Source: Fructilactobacillus florum DSM 22689 = JCM 16035 (GTDB lineage Bacteria > Bacillota > Bacilli > Lactobacillales > Lactobacillaceae). Taken from it: DNA of 64,000 nt. A program made the position numbers and the translations under genes. The notes beneath the pieces are model-generated. The model was not told the DNA's origin. It saw nothing but the letters and a program-made list of their open reading frames with translations, and did no database searches. Location: assembly GCF_001436645.1 (NCBI RefSeq), contig NZ_AYZI01000008.1:37205-101204 (forward strand), read 5' to 3'. This document shows positions 52,855 to 61,015 of this stretch, one piece after another (the stretch's first letter is position 1; each line of letters opens with the position of its first letter).

Positions 52855-53577
52855 TGTTTACGGTAAAACTAATTGATAATCAGTGTAAAGATCTTAGCGA
52901 TAAATCCTATTAAGTTGACGAAAAAGCTCATGGTAAAAAAGCCATAGGTAAAATATTTATTTTAAGTAAAGGTTATAAATATAAAGTTGTTTATAAAGAC
53001 GATGATAAGAGTAATGGTTTTCAGGGGCTAGCCGTCGCCCCCATCGTCCACGGTAAGGTTGATTATAATAATGTTCAGATTGCCATTGCTGGAACTAATG
53101 CCAATGATAATCATGATCTCATTACTGATGCTTCCAAAATTAAGGAGGCTAGAGATGTAGCTGATAAAGATTCCATAACTAAAAAAGTCATTTCTGATTA
53201 CGGTGATGATAGCTATCAGGATGGTAATAGTCAATTTAATTCTGCGGATCGTTTTTATACTCGTGTCCAAGATAAGTTAAAAGCTCAAGGAAAAAAGATG
53301 GTAAAAATTATACTATCAAGCATGGAACCGGTCATTCTCTGGGTGGAGCATTAATGATTTATCTTGCTGCTGAACACCATTTCCCAATCACAACTTTTTC
53401 TAGCGCTGATCCTAGAGACCGTTTAAATTCTAAACAGTAACCTTCATCAACAATCGTCCGGAGATGTTCAGGGATTATTATCATCAGGGAGATTGGATCT
53501 CAGACTGGCAAGATACAACTCATCTTGGAAAAGCTTTTGTAGTGCGTGAATTTGAATCTAAAACACCCCCAAATTAA
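52854..53577 (+). pseudogene. Decayed lipase-like effector gene (paralogue of the gene at 63031)
   Basis: Starting from GTG at 52854, one frame reads about 19 codons to a TAA, then continues without start for about 125 codons (GFQGLAVAPIVHGKVDYNNV, IAIAGTNANDNHDLI, QFNSADRFYTRVQDKL). In an A run near 53292-53297 the frame shifts; with one extra A it continues KHGTGHSLGGALMIYLAAEH, a classical GxSxG esterase elbow. Near 53440 it shifts again to FINNRPEMFRDYYHQGDWIS and stops at 53577. The same order of segments appears intact in the gene at 63031-64000. This is a lipase-like (Mbeg1-like) gene broken by a nonsense codon and two frameshifts. Confidence 0.85.
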
Positions 53578-53601
53578 ATAATTAATTTGGGGGTGTTTTT
53601 C
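53560..53601. terminator. Bidirectional terminator after the decayed gene
   Basis: AAAACACCCCCAAATTA / TAATTTGGGGGTGTTTT, a perfect stem of about 17 bp between convergent units. Confidence 0.88.
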
Positions 53602-53647
53602 TGGAATTATCAAAATAACTTATCAGCCTCGAATCAAGAACTAGCTG

Positions 53648-54535
53648 CTATTGATTAAACAAAAACCGATTGATAATTCGTTCCGCTACCTGATTATCAA
53701 GCAAGCTGGCATGTTCGGCGTAGGGCCCTGTCAAACGTAAAGATTGATAGTTATCTTTGTTTTTAATTAATTTTTTTAATGAGCTTGCCGAGGCCTCACT
53801 CACGCGTCCGTCAGAACGATCTCGGTCACTAATCACTCCGTAAATGTTAAGCACCTCGGTATTAGGATCTAATCTTTTCGATAGATGCTGCATTTCCTGA
53901 TAGCTTGGGAAACGCTGGTTAGTGATGGTCGCCCAGTCTGGACGAACCGGCTGTGGTGGTTGCGTTGCCCGTTGATTAGTAGTTCGGTGCTCCCCGTGAG
54001 GGGGTTGTAATGGCAAAACTCCCTGATAAGGACCGGCAATCGAGACAAAATGATTAAGCATCATCCGATTACCGCTGGTTCTATATTTGACTGCATTATA
54101 ATAAACTGCAAGACTTCCCGAACCAAAACCAATCGCATCATACTGCTTATAAGCATAACGATGATTAAGCTTTCGTAAAATCTGATTGAGACTCTGTGCC
54201 TGCTGTTGAGTCGTCTTAGAACGATCATTAAAATTAACTTCAATAATTGGCTGTTTTGCCTTCACATTTTGGTTACCATCGTATTCAATCTTTCCATTAT
54301 CCAGCACGTTAATGTGAATGGCTACGGCCCCACCAGACCGACTAGTAGTCGTGACTAGGTGCTGTGCTGCTCCAGAAACTCGGTTTTTATCCGAAACAAA
54401 GATGATGGGTTGCCGTGCATTTTGCATTTCTTTGCTACCACCAACTCCAAACTGGATGTAAAAAAAACCACCTAGTACGGCCAGGATTCCGATGATCAAA
54501 ACTACAATATCTCGTTTGTTAAATATTTTATTCAA
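53648..54535 (-). CDS. DUF915-like alpha/beta hydrolase fold protein lacking the nucleophile
   Basis: About 295 aa: one N-terminal helix (IVVLIIGILAVLGGFFYIQF), then an extracytoplasmic alpha/beta hydrolase-type domain. The usual elbow GHSMGG is replaced by G136-F-G-S-G-S (DAIGFGSGSLAVYY), placing glycine 138 where the nucleophilic serine should be; later acidic (YGVISDRDRSDGRV) and His (YAEHASLL) residues remain. Probably inactive or altered. Start chosen as TTG at 54535, exactly six bases after AAAGGTG; a GTG nine bases earlier overlaps that site. Its neighbour is the decayed lipase-like gene. Confidence 0.7.
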   Translation of the reverse strand: MNKIFNKRDIVVLIIGILAVLGGFFYIQFGVGGSKEMQNARQPIIFVSDKNRVSGAAQHLVTTTSRSGGAVAIHINVLDNGKIEYDGNQNVKAKQPIIEVNFNDRSKTTQQQAQSLNQILRKLNHRYAYKQYDAIGFGSGSLAVYYNAVKYRTSGNRMMLNHFVSIAGPYQGVLPLQPPHGEHRTTNQRATQPPQPVRPDWATITNQRFPSYQEMQHLSKRLDPNTEVLNIYGVISDRDRSDGRVSEASASSLKKLIKNKDNYQSLRLTGPYAEHASLLDNQVAERIINRFLFNQ

Positions 54536-54704
54536 GTACGTCACCTTTAAAACTTAAAATTTTTTAGTCTTACGATTAATTCAACCGTAACTATCATATC
54601 ATAAACCACTAATTTGCTCTGAATTACGATTGATTTAAAATTGCAATTTTGGGTTATTTTTTGTTTAATTGAAGTATGATGCTGATACTCAAAGGAGGAT
54701 TATT

Positions 54705-55238
54705 GTGGAAGTTTTTGTTGCCGGTTGTGCATTCGTCGCTGATTGGCTCCTCTTTGTTTTTCCCTTATACCAAGGAAGAATGGAGCTCATGGAGTCTAAC
54801 TCCGTCTATGCCAAATATCAAAGTACACACAGTAAGAAAAAGGGAGTTCCATTTTTATATTGGTTATTTCCACCACTATATTTTAGATACGTAAAAAAAC
54901 AAAATATCAACGGCTTAAATCGACTTTTTAAAAATAAAGATGATTTTCGTAACTTTTATGGTTTTTACAATAAATCAATTGCTTGGTACTTTGTTTCATA
55001 CGCTGGATTTTTAAATGCCGTAGAATCAACTTACGGTGTCTTAGAAGACTTGGAACTAGGTTTTTTAACCATCCCGCTCTTCTTAGTCATCGTCACCAGC
55101 TTGTTTATCTTAGGTCATCACTATGTTAATTACATGGCCAGCAACCAGCATCGGATCCGATTCATTAAAAGCGTGGCATCCGATTATCATCGCATCAAGA
55201 AGCAAACACCCCCAAATCAACCGAAAAACCTTGATTAA
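54705..55238 (+). CDS. Multi-helix membrane protein, unknown function
   Basis: A 177-aa protein starting GTG, preceded by AAAGGAGG. One N-terminal helix, a basic stretch with HSKKKGVPFLYWLFPPLYF, then two further helices near residues 100 and 135 (LTIPLFLVIVTSLFILGHHYV). A Lys-rich tail ends the protein. No family recognised. It is followed, 53 bases on, by the methionine aminopeptidase gene. TATGAT near 54675 may be its -10 box. Confidence 0.6.
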   Translation: MEVFVAGCAFVADWLLFVFPLYQGRMELMESNSVYAKYQSTHSKKKGVPFLYWLFPPLYFRYVKKQNINGLNRLFKNKDDFRNFYGFYNKSIAWYFVSYAGFLNAVESTYGVLEDLELGFLTIPLFLVIVTSLFILGHHYVNYMASNQHRIRFIKSVASDYHRIKKQTPPNQPKNLD

Positions 55239-55291
55239 TGCTATAGTAAAGCCAATGAATAACTCAGGGAAATCTAAGGAGCAGACAAAAT

Positions 55292-56086
55292 TTGATTACC
55301 TTAAAATCAGCACGAGAAATTGAACTAATGAATGAATCAGGAAGCGTTTTAGCCGGCGTCCATCGAGGTCTACGCGATCTAATCAAACCAGGACTTGATA
55401 CTTGGGAAATCGAAACTTTTGCTAATCAATACATTGCCGACCACCAGGCAACTCCCTCCGAAAAGGGTTTTGATGGCTATAAATTCGGGACTTGCATCTC
55501 AATTAACGATGAAGTCGCCCACGGAATCCCTCGCCATGGCTTAAAATTAAAAGACGGTGACATAGTCAAAGTCGATATGTGTGTCAATAAAGCCGGCTTT
55601 GAAAGTGATTCTTGTTGGACTTATGCCGTTGGTAACATCTCACCTGAGGCTCGAGAATTGATGGAAGTCACTAAAGCATCGCTCTACAAAGGAATTGACC
55701 AGGCGCAGGTTGGCAATCGAATCGGTGACATTGGAGCTGCCATCGAAGAATACGTCGAAACCGAGCACCACATGGGAGACGTCCGAGAATTGATTGGGCA
55801 CGGAATTCAGCCCTCCATTCACGAAGAGCCAGCGGTTCCTGCCTATGGAGAAGCTGGTCATGGATTGCGACTTCGAGCCGGGATGACCATCACCATTGAA
55901 CCCATGGTAACCCTTGGTGATTGGAAGATTAAAGATCGTTTTGATGAAAAAGACGATTGGACCTATTACGTTACTGCCGATGGTTCACTATCAGCTCAAT
56001 ACGAACACACGCTGGCAATTACCGATGACGGTCCCAAGATCCTAACTTCCCAAGATCCGGAGTTAGATGCAAAATACCTGCTTTAA
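55292..56086 (+). CDS. map: Methionine aminopeptidase, type I
   Basis: A 264-aa metallopeptidase that removes the initiator methionine from new proteins. Ligand motifs are VKVDMCVN and ESDSCWTYAVG (two Asp), LIGHGI (His), TIEPMV and QYEHTLAIT (two Glu). The start is TTG at 55292, ten bases after AAGGAG, since no ATG lies before the conserved SAREIELMNESG. Longer than the minimal enzyme by a few C-terminal residues. A hairpin terminator follows, shared with the convergent glycosylase. Confidence 0.94.
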   Translation: MITLKSAREIELMNESGSVLAGVHRGLRDLIKPGLDTWEIETFANQYIADHQATPSEKGFDGYKFGTCISINDEVAHGIPRHGLKLKDGDIVKVDMCVNKAGFESDSCWTYAVGNISPEARELMEVTKASLYKGIDQAQVGNRIGDIGAAIEEYVETEHHMGDVRELIGHGIQPSIHEEPAVPAYGEAGHGLRLRAGMTITIEPMVTLGDWKIKDRFDEKDDWTYYVTADGSLSAQYEHTLAITDDGPKILTSQDPELDAKYLL

Positions 56087-56098
56087 TGCTGCTAAACA

Positions 56099-56140
56099 AA
56101 AAAGGGGTGTCACTGTTTTATCTCAGTGGTGCCCCTTTTA
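56099..56140. terminator. Bidirectional terminator between map and the glycosylase gene
   Basis: AAAAGGGGTGTCACTG / CAGTGGTGCCCCTTTT stem (a few G-T pairs) between convergent genes. Confidence 0.88.
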
Positions 56141-56770
56141 AATTTGCCAACCATGGGTTACTAAATCCATGGATCGCTTGGGTAGTTTAGAAACATAAGG
56201 ATTTCCAGTAACATAGTATCGCAATGGTTGCTTAGCCCAACTCCCTTTTGCACCAACTCCGATGCGGGGCCCAGCTGTGATCGCTTGCGGTTGGCGTGCA
56301 GTCACAAAGTCTAAGCTTAACGGAACTTCTCCAAATAGCTGAAAATTCATGCGCTTATCAGTAATTCCCAAAGCGCTCATTAATTTCCCTGGTCCATTAG
56401 TTAATTCCCAACCAGTTTTACCACGATGGTGCTCCATTAACCCCCTACCAGAATCCGGCTCAAGCGCACGAATCAGGATTCCTTCCGGAACTCCAACCGC
56501 TTGAGTTGCAATGTCCAAGCACAATTGGGAATGAATCGAATAAATATACACCGTTCCAGGCGGTCCATACAATGGTTCATTCGATGGCGTACAACGTCCT
56601 TGGTAGGCATGCGCTGCCTCATCCAGCATTCCCAAGTAAGCCTCTACTTCTACAATCCATCCGCTCATGGTTCCAGCGACAGTCTGATAAATCAGTTTCT
56701 TTCCCAATAACTGTTGGGCGAGCTTGGCGGTGGAATCACTTGCAAAAAAAGGAATCCTTGTCTGCTTCAT
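56138..56770 (-). CDS. 3-methyladenine DNA glycosylase (AAG/MPG family)
   Basis: A 210-aa base-excision enzyme that removes alkylated or deaminated purines. GWIVEVEAYLGMLDEAAHAY contains the catalytic Glu, followed by TPSNEPLYGPPGTVYIY, the intercalating-residue segment, and LTNGPGKLMSALGI. Start ATG at 56770 with AAGGA seven bases upstream. It begins nine bases after the stop of the universal stress protein, so they form a stress-linked operon. Confidence 0.93.
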   Translation of the reverse strand: MKQTRIPFFASDSTAKLAQQLLGKKLIYQTVAGTMSGWIVEVEAYLGMLDEAAHAYQGRCTPSNEPLYGPPGTVYIYSIHSQLCLDIATQAVGVPEGILIRALEPDSGRGLMEHHRGKTGWELTNGPGKLMSALGITDKRMNFQLFGEVPLSLDFVTARQPQAITAGPRIGVGAKGSWAKQPLRYYVTGNPYVSKLPKRSMDLVTHGWQI

Positions 56771-56779
56771 CAAAAGTCC

Positions 56780-57226
56780 TTACCGCACGACAATTACTGA
56801 AATCTTTGCTTTCTTAGCAAGTTTGACACTGATACTATAAAAATGGTGTTCACCATCTTTGTCAGCCCCACAAACCAGTAGGTCAGGATTGAATTTTGGA
56901 ATAATCGTATCCAAAATTTCATCATCAATATCGCCACCCTCACTGGTCATTGCCGTCACTTTGTCAATTCCAAAAGATCGTGCTTGCTCAACATATTTTT
57001 CAATAACTTGGTTTAAGGCGGTGCGTTTTGCGTCTAATTTCTTCGGTGTCAGTGAATCATAGATATTAATATCACTACCCTCTAATACCGAACAAACCCC
57101 TAGTTCTGCATTGAATTCTTTCGCTTGCGTCACTGCATAACGCAATGCTTTAGTGTTAGCATCTGGATCATCAGCATCAATCGTCAGTAAAATACGGTCA
57201 TAAACAATCGGTTCAATTTTTTCCAT
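56780..57226 (-). CDS. Universal stress protein, divergent
   Basis: A 148-aa Usp-fold protein. It starts IVYDRILLTIDADDPDANTK and has VCGADKDGEHHFYSISVKL where ATP-binding Usps carry GATG-type glycines, so it is probably of the non-ATP-binding type. ATG at 57226 follows AAAGGAGGTG; a GTG nine bases earlier overlaps that site. First gene of an operon with the DNA glycosylase. Confidence 0.85.
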   Translation of the reverse strand: MEKIEPIVYDRILLTIDADDPDANTKALRYAVTQAKEFNAELGVCSVLEGSDINIYDSLTPKKLDAKRTALNQVIEKYVEQARSFGIDKVTAMTSEGGDIDDEILDTIIPKFNPDLLVCGADKDGEHHFYSISVKLAKKAKISVIVVR

Positions 57227-57289
57227 GTCTTTCACCTCCTTTATTTATTTTATCATTAAATAGCAAAAGTAGTTCCGTGCGCTCTAAAA

Positions 57290-58909
57290 TTATTTTTCTC
57301 GGCGATGCAGACCTAGTACCATCCGCTGCGATCGCAACCGTAGCATTTTCCGTTTCTTCTGTTCTAGCCGCATTTCGTCCATCCCTTGTGCTTTTAAGAC
57401 GATTCCCTCATCAGTCTTGACCAGATGGTAAATGGAGACAAGAATCATTAAACAGACAAACATAAGAGGAAAACCAGCAATCGCACAGAAAGTTTGAATG
57501 GTAGCAAAGCCACCCACCATCACAATTCCAACCGCAAATAAAACAAAAATTACAACCCAGGTCATGCGATTTAGCTGACTTGGTTCCTGCGTGTCATCGA
57601 GTCTCAGACTCGTAAATGACGACACAATAAAAGCCGATGAGGAGATTGTGGTGGCCAAAAAAATAAAACATGATAAGCAATATACAGCAAAGACAATAAT
57701 TTTAAATGGCAAAGTACCAAGCACCGCCGCAATCACCCCTGCCTGTCCCTGGGTTGCTAAAATATGAACCAAATCGATTGTCCCGGTTTTTTGCAACCAC
57801 AAAGAGTAACCTCCTAAAATTGCATAAAAACTCAGACAACCAACCGAACCGTATAACAACATTCCCAATAAAACCTGTCGAATGGTCCTCCCCTTAGAAA
57901 TTCGAGCAATAAACAAACCCATTACTGGCATATAAGACAACCACCATCCCCAGTAAAAGATGGTTTCAGAACTCGCAATATCAGGAGTTCCATTCGGCAC
58001 AGTATTCGTGCTTAAAGAGACGAATTTACTGGCTAAAAGCCCGAGACTATTAGTTTCAGAGCTCAAAATATAAATGGTAGGACCGACTAACAGGACAAAG
58101 GCCAGAAAAACAATTGCGGTCCAGATATGTAAATCACTTAATTTATCAATTCCCCCGTTTAGACCATGCCAAACTGTCCAAGCAAAAATGATAAACAAAA
58201 TTGCAAACAAGCCCAGTTTCAAACCTAATCGATCAGGAATCCCCGTTAACTGGCTGAGGACGCGCGCAATAATCGGAATTTCCATCCCAACCGAGGAACC
58301 AACGCCCCCCATAATCCCAAAAACAACCATAAAATCAACTAACTGCCGACAAAGATATTTCCAACGCTGGCTTCCTTGCAAAAAGTCAATCGATTTACTT
58401 AGTCGTTGCACCTTGCTTCCCTTCACAAACATTAGGTAGCCAATCGCAATTGCAGCTGGTGCAAACATCATCCAGGCCATCGGTCCCCAATTAAACTGAC
58501 CGAGCATGTGGGCAAAATCATAAGCATTTTTTGAAAACGGTTTGATACCAAAAGCTGGATGTGCCACGTATCGGATTGGATCGACCATACTTAGCATTAA
58601 GATGCTGGCATCGATGGCCGTCGCAAATACCATGCTCCCCCATTGTAGGTTGCTATACTCCGGTCGATCGTGTGGATCACCTAGCCGAATGGCACCGTAT
58701 TTACTGAAGATCAACCACAGAAAGAATATGAAATTGACGATATAGACCATCATGTAGGCCCATCCCATCTCCTTAGTAATCCATACTAAGGAAGCTGCTA
58801 ATAGGGTCTGCAAGCGACTTCCACCACTGATTAAAACTATCGAAACCACTAGAAAAATTGCCAGTGTGGGAATAAAAACAAACTTATCAATATTAAAACG
58901 TTTAAAAAT
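57290..58909 (-). CDS. BCCT-family betaine/carnitine/choline transporter, apparent ATT start
   Basis: About 539 aa with twelve helices. YWGWWLSYMPVMGLFIARI followed by SKGRTIRQ is the BCCT signature, and TVWHGLNGGIDKLSD follows the family. It takes up compatible solutes by sodium or proton symport or exchange. The first ATG/GTG/TTG in frame is a GTG at 58849, inside the first helix. AGGAGGG at 58914-58920 is followed by ATT ATT TTT AAA, giving the complete first helix (DKFVFIPTLAIFLVVSIVLI). Start is therefore taken as ATT at 58909. It begins 13 bases after the acetyltransferase stop, in one operon with rnhA. Confidence 0.85.
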   Translation of the reverse strand: MFKRFNIDKFVFIPTLAIFLVVSIVLISGGSRLQTLLAASLVWITKEMGWAYMMVYIVNFIFFLWLIFSKYGAIRLGDPHDRPEYSNLQWGSMVFATAIDASILMLSMVDPIRYVAHPAFGIKPFSKNAYDFAHMLGQFNWGPMAWMMFAPAAIAIGYLMFVKGSKVQRLSKSIDFLQGSQRWKYLCRQLVDFMVVFGIMGGVGSSVGMEIPIIARVLSQLTGIPDRLGLKLGLFAILFIIFAWTVWHGLNGGIDKLSDLHIWTAIVFLAFVLLVGPTIYILSSETNSLGLLASKFVSLSTNTVPNGTPDIASSETIFYWGWWLSYMPVMGLFIARISKGRTIRQVLLGMLLYGSVGCLSFYAILGGYSLWLQKTGTIDLVHILATQGQAGVIAAVLGTLPFKIIVFAVYCLSCFIFLATTISSSAFIVSSFTSLRLDDTQEPSQLNRMTWVVIFVLFAVGIVMVGGFATIQTFCAIAGFPLMFVCLMILVSIYHLVKTDEGIVLKAQGMDEMRLEQKKRKMLRLRSQRMVLGLHRREK

Positions 58910-58921
58910 AATGCCCTCCTA

Positions 58922-59491
58922 CTATTGATTTAGTTCCGAATTATCAATCGTTTTCAAAACTTGCGCAGGATTACCCGCAATCACGACATTGTCACCAAAT
59001 GATTTCGTGACCACTGAACCTGCTCCAACCACTACGTTGTTGCCAAGGGTGACCCCCGGCAAAATGGTAACATTCCCACCTAACCAGGCGTTATCTCCAA
59101 TGCGAATCGGCGCGCCTAGCTCCACATCAGCAATGCGCGGAGCTGCTTGCAGAGGATGAATGTTAGTATATAGACCACAGTTTGGTCCCAAATAACAGTT
59201 CTTCCCCAGGGTAATCGGACACGAGTCTAGCAACGTTAGCCGATAATTACCAAAAAAATTATCCCCCAGATGGATGTTAAAGCCATAGTCAAATTGCAAA
59301 TCGGTTTCAATAAACAGGCGTGATCCCGTATCTTCAATTAATGTTTTGACTAATTTCATCCGAGCTTCATTATCTGGTGTGTTATTAATCGTTTGTAATT
59401 CTTTCCGAACCAAAATTCGGCGTGCAATTAGTTCTTGATCAAATTGATTGAATGGCTGTCCTGCAGTCATTTTTGCTCGTTCACTTGTCAT
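58922..59491 (-). CDS. maa: Sugar O-acetyltransferase (maltose/galactoside type)
   Basis: A 189-aa left-handed beta-helix acetyltransferase. An N-terminal helical region (KMTAGQPFNQFDQELIARR) precedes hexapeptide repeats, and the catalytic His lies in NCGLYTNIHPL. WLGGNVTILPGVTLGNNVVV is the family signature. It transfers acetyl from acetyl-CoA to a sugar 6-hydroxyl. Its ATG overlaps the rnhA stop in TAATG, and GGAGG lies just upstream; operon rnhA-maa-BCCT. Confidence 0.9.
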   Translation of the reverse strand: MTSERAKMTAGQPFNQFDQELIARRILVRKELQTINNTPDNEARMKLVKTLIEDTGSRLFIETDLQFDYGFNIHLGDNFFGNYRLTLLDSCPITLGKNCYLGPNCGLYTNIHPLQAAPRIADVELGAPIRIGDNAWLGGNVTILPGVTLGNNVVVGAGSVVTKSFGDNVVIAGNPAQVLKTIDNSELNQ

Positions 59492-60186
59492 TAGTGCCTC
59501 CGTGTTAACTGATCCATGGTCTGGTTCAACAATTTATCAACATAAACATTTCCTCGATTCGAAGCATGACCCTTAGTCCAGCCAAATTGAATGTGTTGAA
59601 AATGCTGTAATTCCTGCTCCAACTGCTGCCATAGCGTTTTATTTTTCAATTCTCCATTGCTGCGCTGCCAGCCACGTCGTTTCCAACCAGCTAGCCAACC
59701 TTGCTTAATTGCTCCTAGCACATAACGCGAATCGGAAATTACCCCGATTTGATACTGCTGCAAATCATTGGTAACTAACCAGCGCAGTGCCTGAATTAAC
59801 GCCATAATCTCCATTTGATTATTAGTTGCGCCTAAGGTGCCATCGGTGTCTGCATGTTGTTGCCCCTTAAAATCAATCAAATAGGCCCATGCCGCTGGAT
59901 CAGACTGCTTAACATGACCACCTCGGACATTCCCATGATTTCGAGAACCACCATCTGTAAAAACTAAAATGGCGGGGCGTGTTTCTTTCGTAGCTGACTG
60001 ATTTTGCTGTGATGGGATTTTCCCTAACTCAGCTCCCAAATAAGCACGAGCAGCTGCTTCTGTTAAAAAGCTTTGGTACTGAGCGTTAGCGAAGCCTTTT
60101 ACCTGTCGCTCGGCCGCCGACCAGGTCAAGTAAATCCCTGGTTTTCGACCGCGTTTAACCGCATAGTATTTTGTTTTTTTCACCAT
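59491..60186 (-). CDS. rnhA: Ribonuclease HI with N-terminal viroplasmin-like domain
   Basis: A 231-aa enzyme. Residues 1-50 (YYAVKRGRKPGIYLTWSAAE, then FLTEAAARAYLG) are a hybrid-binding domain of the caulimovirus viroplasmin kind. The RNase HI part has the DEDD acidic residues in VFTDGGSRNHG, MEIMALIQAL, ISDSRYVLG and VYVDKLL. It cleaves RNA in RNA-DNA hybrids. GGGAG stands nine bases before the ATG. First gene of the operon with the acetyltransferase and BCCT genes. Confidence 0.93.
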   Translation of the reverse strand: MVKKTKYYAVKRGRKPGIYLTWSAAERQVKGFANAQYQSFLTEAAARAYLGAELGKIPSQQNQSATKETRPAILVFTDGGSRNHGNVRGGHVKQSDPAAWAYLIDFKGQQHADTDGTLGATNNQMEIMALIQALRWLVTNDLQQYQIGVISDSRYVLGAIKQGWLAGWKRRGWQRSNGELKNKTLWQQLEQELQHFQHIQFGWTKGHASNRGNVYVDKLLNQTMDQLTRRH

Positions 60187-60293
60187 GGAATGGTTCTCCC
60201 TTATTTTTGATCGCTGGCTAATGCTGGTTTTCCGTGTAAAATCCTTTTCAGACCGGCAGTTTTATGTAAAAATAAAAGTAGGAGGAAGATGCC

Positions 60294-60737
60294 ATGACTG
60301 AATTGAATATTAAATTAATTACCGCGGACCAAGCCATGTCAATGTTACGTGACCGTCACGCCAAACGAAACGAACGTTTCCCACAACTAGTCGTTGCCGG
60401 CAGCTATATTTTACCGGATTACTTCTTAACCAGAAAACGGGAGGCGTTTAAAATTCGCCGTCACACTTTTTTAAAGAAAAAGCCCCGTTCCTATGTTGCC
60501 TTCGATTCTGAAAATGGTCAAACTCTGTGGCTTAGAAACTTTAACAGTCTATCAGAAGCGATGTTTTGGCTAAATACGGGTCTAAAGCCTGGCGATTCGG
60601 ATTCAAAAAACTCTTTCAACAAATGGAAAGAAAGCCACCATGCAGCAATCGAAAGTTTAAAAGATGAGTTGCGCTCTCTGTCAAAACCAAAGAAAAAAGA
60701 AATCACCAAAGCGGTTAAGACAAAAAAGAACAACTAA
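60294..60737 (+). CDS. Hypothetical protein, 147 aa, basic
   Basis: A 147-aa soluble protein, very basic at the C-terminus (LSKPKKKEITKAVKTKKNN). The middle has YVAFDSENGQTLWLRNFNSL, predicted beta strands. No recognised family. TAGGAGG precedes the ATG, and a hairpin terminator follows. Alone between rnhA (divergent) and the 40-aa gene (convergent). Confidence 0.6.
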   Translation: MTELNIKLITADQAMSMLRDRHAKRNERFPQLVVAGSYILPDYFLTRKREAFKIRRHTFLKKKPRSYVAFDSENGQTLWLRNFNSLSEAMFWLNTGLKPGDSDSKNSFNKWKESHHAAIESLKDELRSLSKPKKKEITKAVKTKKNN

Positions 60738-60769
60738 AAAAGAGACTGCGATGGCAGTCTCTTTTTTGC
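60736..60769. terminator. Bidirectional terminator
   Basis: AAAAAGAGACTGC / GCAGTCTCTTTTT, loop GATG, between the 147-aa gene and the convergent 40-aa gene. Confidence 0.88.
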
Positions 60770-60790
60770 TGGCTGCCGCGACAAAAAGAA

Positions 60791-60913
60791 CTACTTTGCG
60801 GGAGCTTGCTTCAAAAACTTTTGTAAATCAGATACTCGTTTTTGTTCTTTCTTACGTTTCTTTTGGTCAATCGGACGACGACCTTGAACACCATTAGGAT
60901 GACAAATACGCAT
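60791..60913 (-). CDS. Small basic protein, 40 aa
   Basis: On the minus strand AAAAGGAGC is followed after seven bases by ATG and 40 codons: MRICHPNGVQGRRPIDQKKR, then a Lys/Arg-rich helix to QAPAK. The good ribosome site, position in front of a terminator and Arg/Lys content like a ribosomal or nucleic-acid-binding peptide make it a likely real gene. It is divergent from the ThiD/PdxK gene. Function unknown. Confidence 0.6.
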   Translation of the reverse strand: MRICHPNGVQGRRPIDQKKRKKEQKRVSDLQKFLKQAPAK

Positions 60914-60957
60914 AGTTAAAGCTCCTTTTCTAATTAGTCTTACATCTTACAGCTCTA

Positions 60958-60971
60958 TGTATTATAATACA
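60958..60971 (+). promoter_or_regulatory. -10 region of the ThiD/PdxK gene within a palindrome
   Basis: TATAAT at 60963-60968 is inside TGTATTATAATACA, a perfect 14-bp palindrome. It may be an operator; the sequence is AT-rich. Confidence 0.4.
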
Positions 60972-61015
60972 CCAAACATCCAAAAATCAAATCACAACTT
61001 TAGGGAGGTCGTTCT

